A stretch of 47,083 bases of DNA from an uncultured Candidatus Actinomarina sp. Lineage in GTDB: Bacteria; Actinomycetota; Acidimicrobiia; Actinomarinales; Actinomarinaceae. Below the pieces are notes generated by a model. That model saw only the letters and a program-made list of their open reading frames with translations. It made no database searches and was not told the DNA's origin. Both the position numbers and the translations under genes were made by a program. Location of the stretch: positions 1 through 47,083 of the forward strand of contig CABXDL010000007.1 of assembly GCA_902510995.1 (NCBI GenBank), read 5' to 3'. Shown here piece after piece: positions 46,216 through 47,083 of the stretch (position 1 is the first letter of the stretch; each line of letters starts with the position of its first letter).

Positions 46216-47083
46216 CAGTACTTGCGACAGCAGGGCATGTAGATCATGGGAAATCAACATTTGTTAACTTTCTAACAAATCAAGAAACCGATAGATTAGC
46301 TGAGGAAAAAAAAAGAGGTTTAACAATTAATCTAGGTTATACGTATTTTAAGAACGAGAATCAAACATACTCTATCGTTGATGTACCAGGACATAGTGAT
46401 TTTTTTAAGAATACTGTTTCTGGTTTTTCAAATGCAAATGTAATTTTATTTATAATTGACTCAACTCAAGGCTGGTCTCAACAATCAGAACAACACTTCA
46501 ATACGCTAATTGAACTAGGTAAAGAAAATTTTATATTTGTTTACACAAAAATAGACTTATTAGAACCTTTGACAAAATATGATGACTTAGGTAAACAATC
46601 AGAAAAACTAAAAAATTTAAACTATAAAGTTCTTGAATTTGATTTAAAAAATTCTAAAAGGGACAAAATAATTAAAGAAATCGTTGAATTTATTAAAGAA
46701 TGTAAGTTTAAAGAAAACAATGCTTCGATGTGGATAGACAGAAGCTTTATTATTGAGGGAATTGGTCGAGTTATTACAGGTACAGCAAATTCAAATTTTA
46801 CTACAGATAAAATTTACTATTCCTCTGAGGGAGGAAAGTTAGAAGTAAAAGAATTGCAAAGCATAAATGAATCTTATGAAGATAGTTTGAATTCAAAAAG
46901 AATCGCTATCTCTCTGAAAAAAATTAATAAAAAGTTCCCAAAAAAAGGAAATTTATTAACAAATGAAACTATTAGTTTTACTAATTTATTATTTGTTAAA
47001 TTCAAAAACAAGATAACTGATAAAAAATTTCATAAAGGCACTAGAAGAATGTTTCTTGGAACAACTAGTGTTTTAATAAAAAA
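46212..47083 (+). CDS. selB: Selenocysteine-specific elongation factor SelB (partial, runs off window)
   Basis: MTVLATAGHVDHGKSTFVNFLT...RLAEEKKRGLTINLGYTYF...VDVPGHSDFFKN; ATGA overlap with selA. Confidence 0.92.
   Translation, partial: MTVLATAGHVDHGKSTFVNFLTNQETDRLAEEKKRGLTINLGYTYFKNENQTYSIVDVPGHSDFFKNTVSGFSNANVILFIIDSTQGWSQQSEQHFNTLIELGKENFIFVYTKIDLLEPLTKYDDLGKQSEKLKNLNYKVLEFDLKNSKRDKIIKEIVEFIKECKFKENNASMWIDRSFIIEGIGRVITGTANSNFTTDKIYYSSEGGKLEVKELQSINESYEDSLNSKRIAISLKKINKKFPKKGNLLTNETISFTNLLFVKFKNKITDKKFHKGTRRMFLGTTSVLIK

Noticed and set aside
1-47083. CRISPR arrays, transposases, phage, toxin-antitoxin or restriction systems
   Set aside because: No regularly spaced repeats and no recognisable motifs for these in any listed ORF.

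Overview
Low-GC (roughly 30%, estimated by eye) bacterial chromosome segment, most likely from a streamlined, probably marine, actinobacterium. Lineage hints: GlnR-like regulator next to GSII, a DprE1/DprE2/UbiA module, and a Thr-rich TTTTTLP linker protein. About 1-25.4 kb and 29-38.6 kb form a surface-polysaccharide/glycosylation island: glycosyltransferases, methyltransferases, GT-C-like membrane enzymes, two OafA-SGNH acyltransferases, a Wzm/Wzt-type ABC exporter, a polyprenyl-P sugar transferase, a WecG/TagA-type GT and a GDP-mannose-dehydratase-like enzyme. Two biosynthetic modules sit inside it: a decaprenyl-phosphoryl-arabinose-like module (DprE1, DprE2, UbiA) and a CMP-sugar-like module (NeuA-like cytidylyltransferase, 2-hydroxyacid dehydrogenase, SDR, plus a sialyltransferase/DUF115-like protein) with no NeuB-type synthase visible. 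The island is interrupted by an M3 peptidase / divergent ThyA-like / nucleoside hydrolase block with an unlisted 33-aa membrane micro-ORF, and by four tRNA genes (Phe, Asp, Lys, Arg). The right 9 kb is housekeeping: argS, Fe-S assembly genes, GSII with a GlnR-like regulator, mrp, selA and partial selB. No CRISPR array, transposase, integrase or rRNA was seen. All family calls come from reading motifs by eye; no searches were run.
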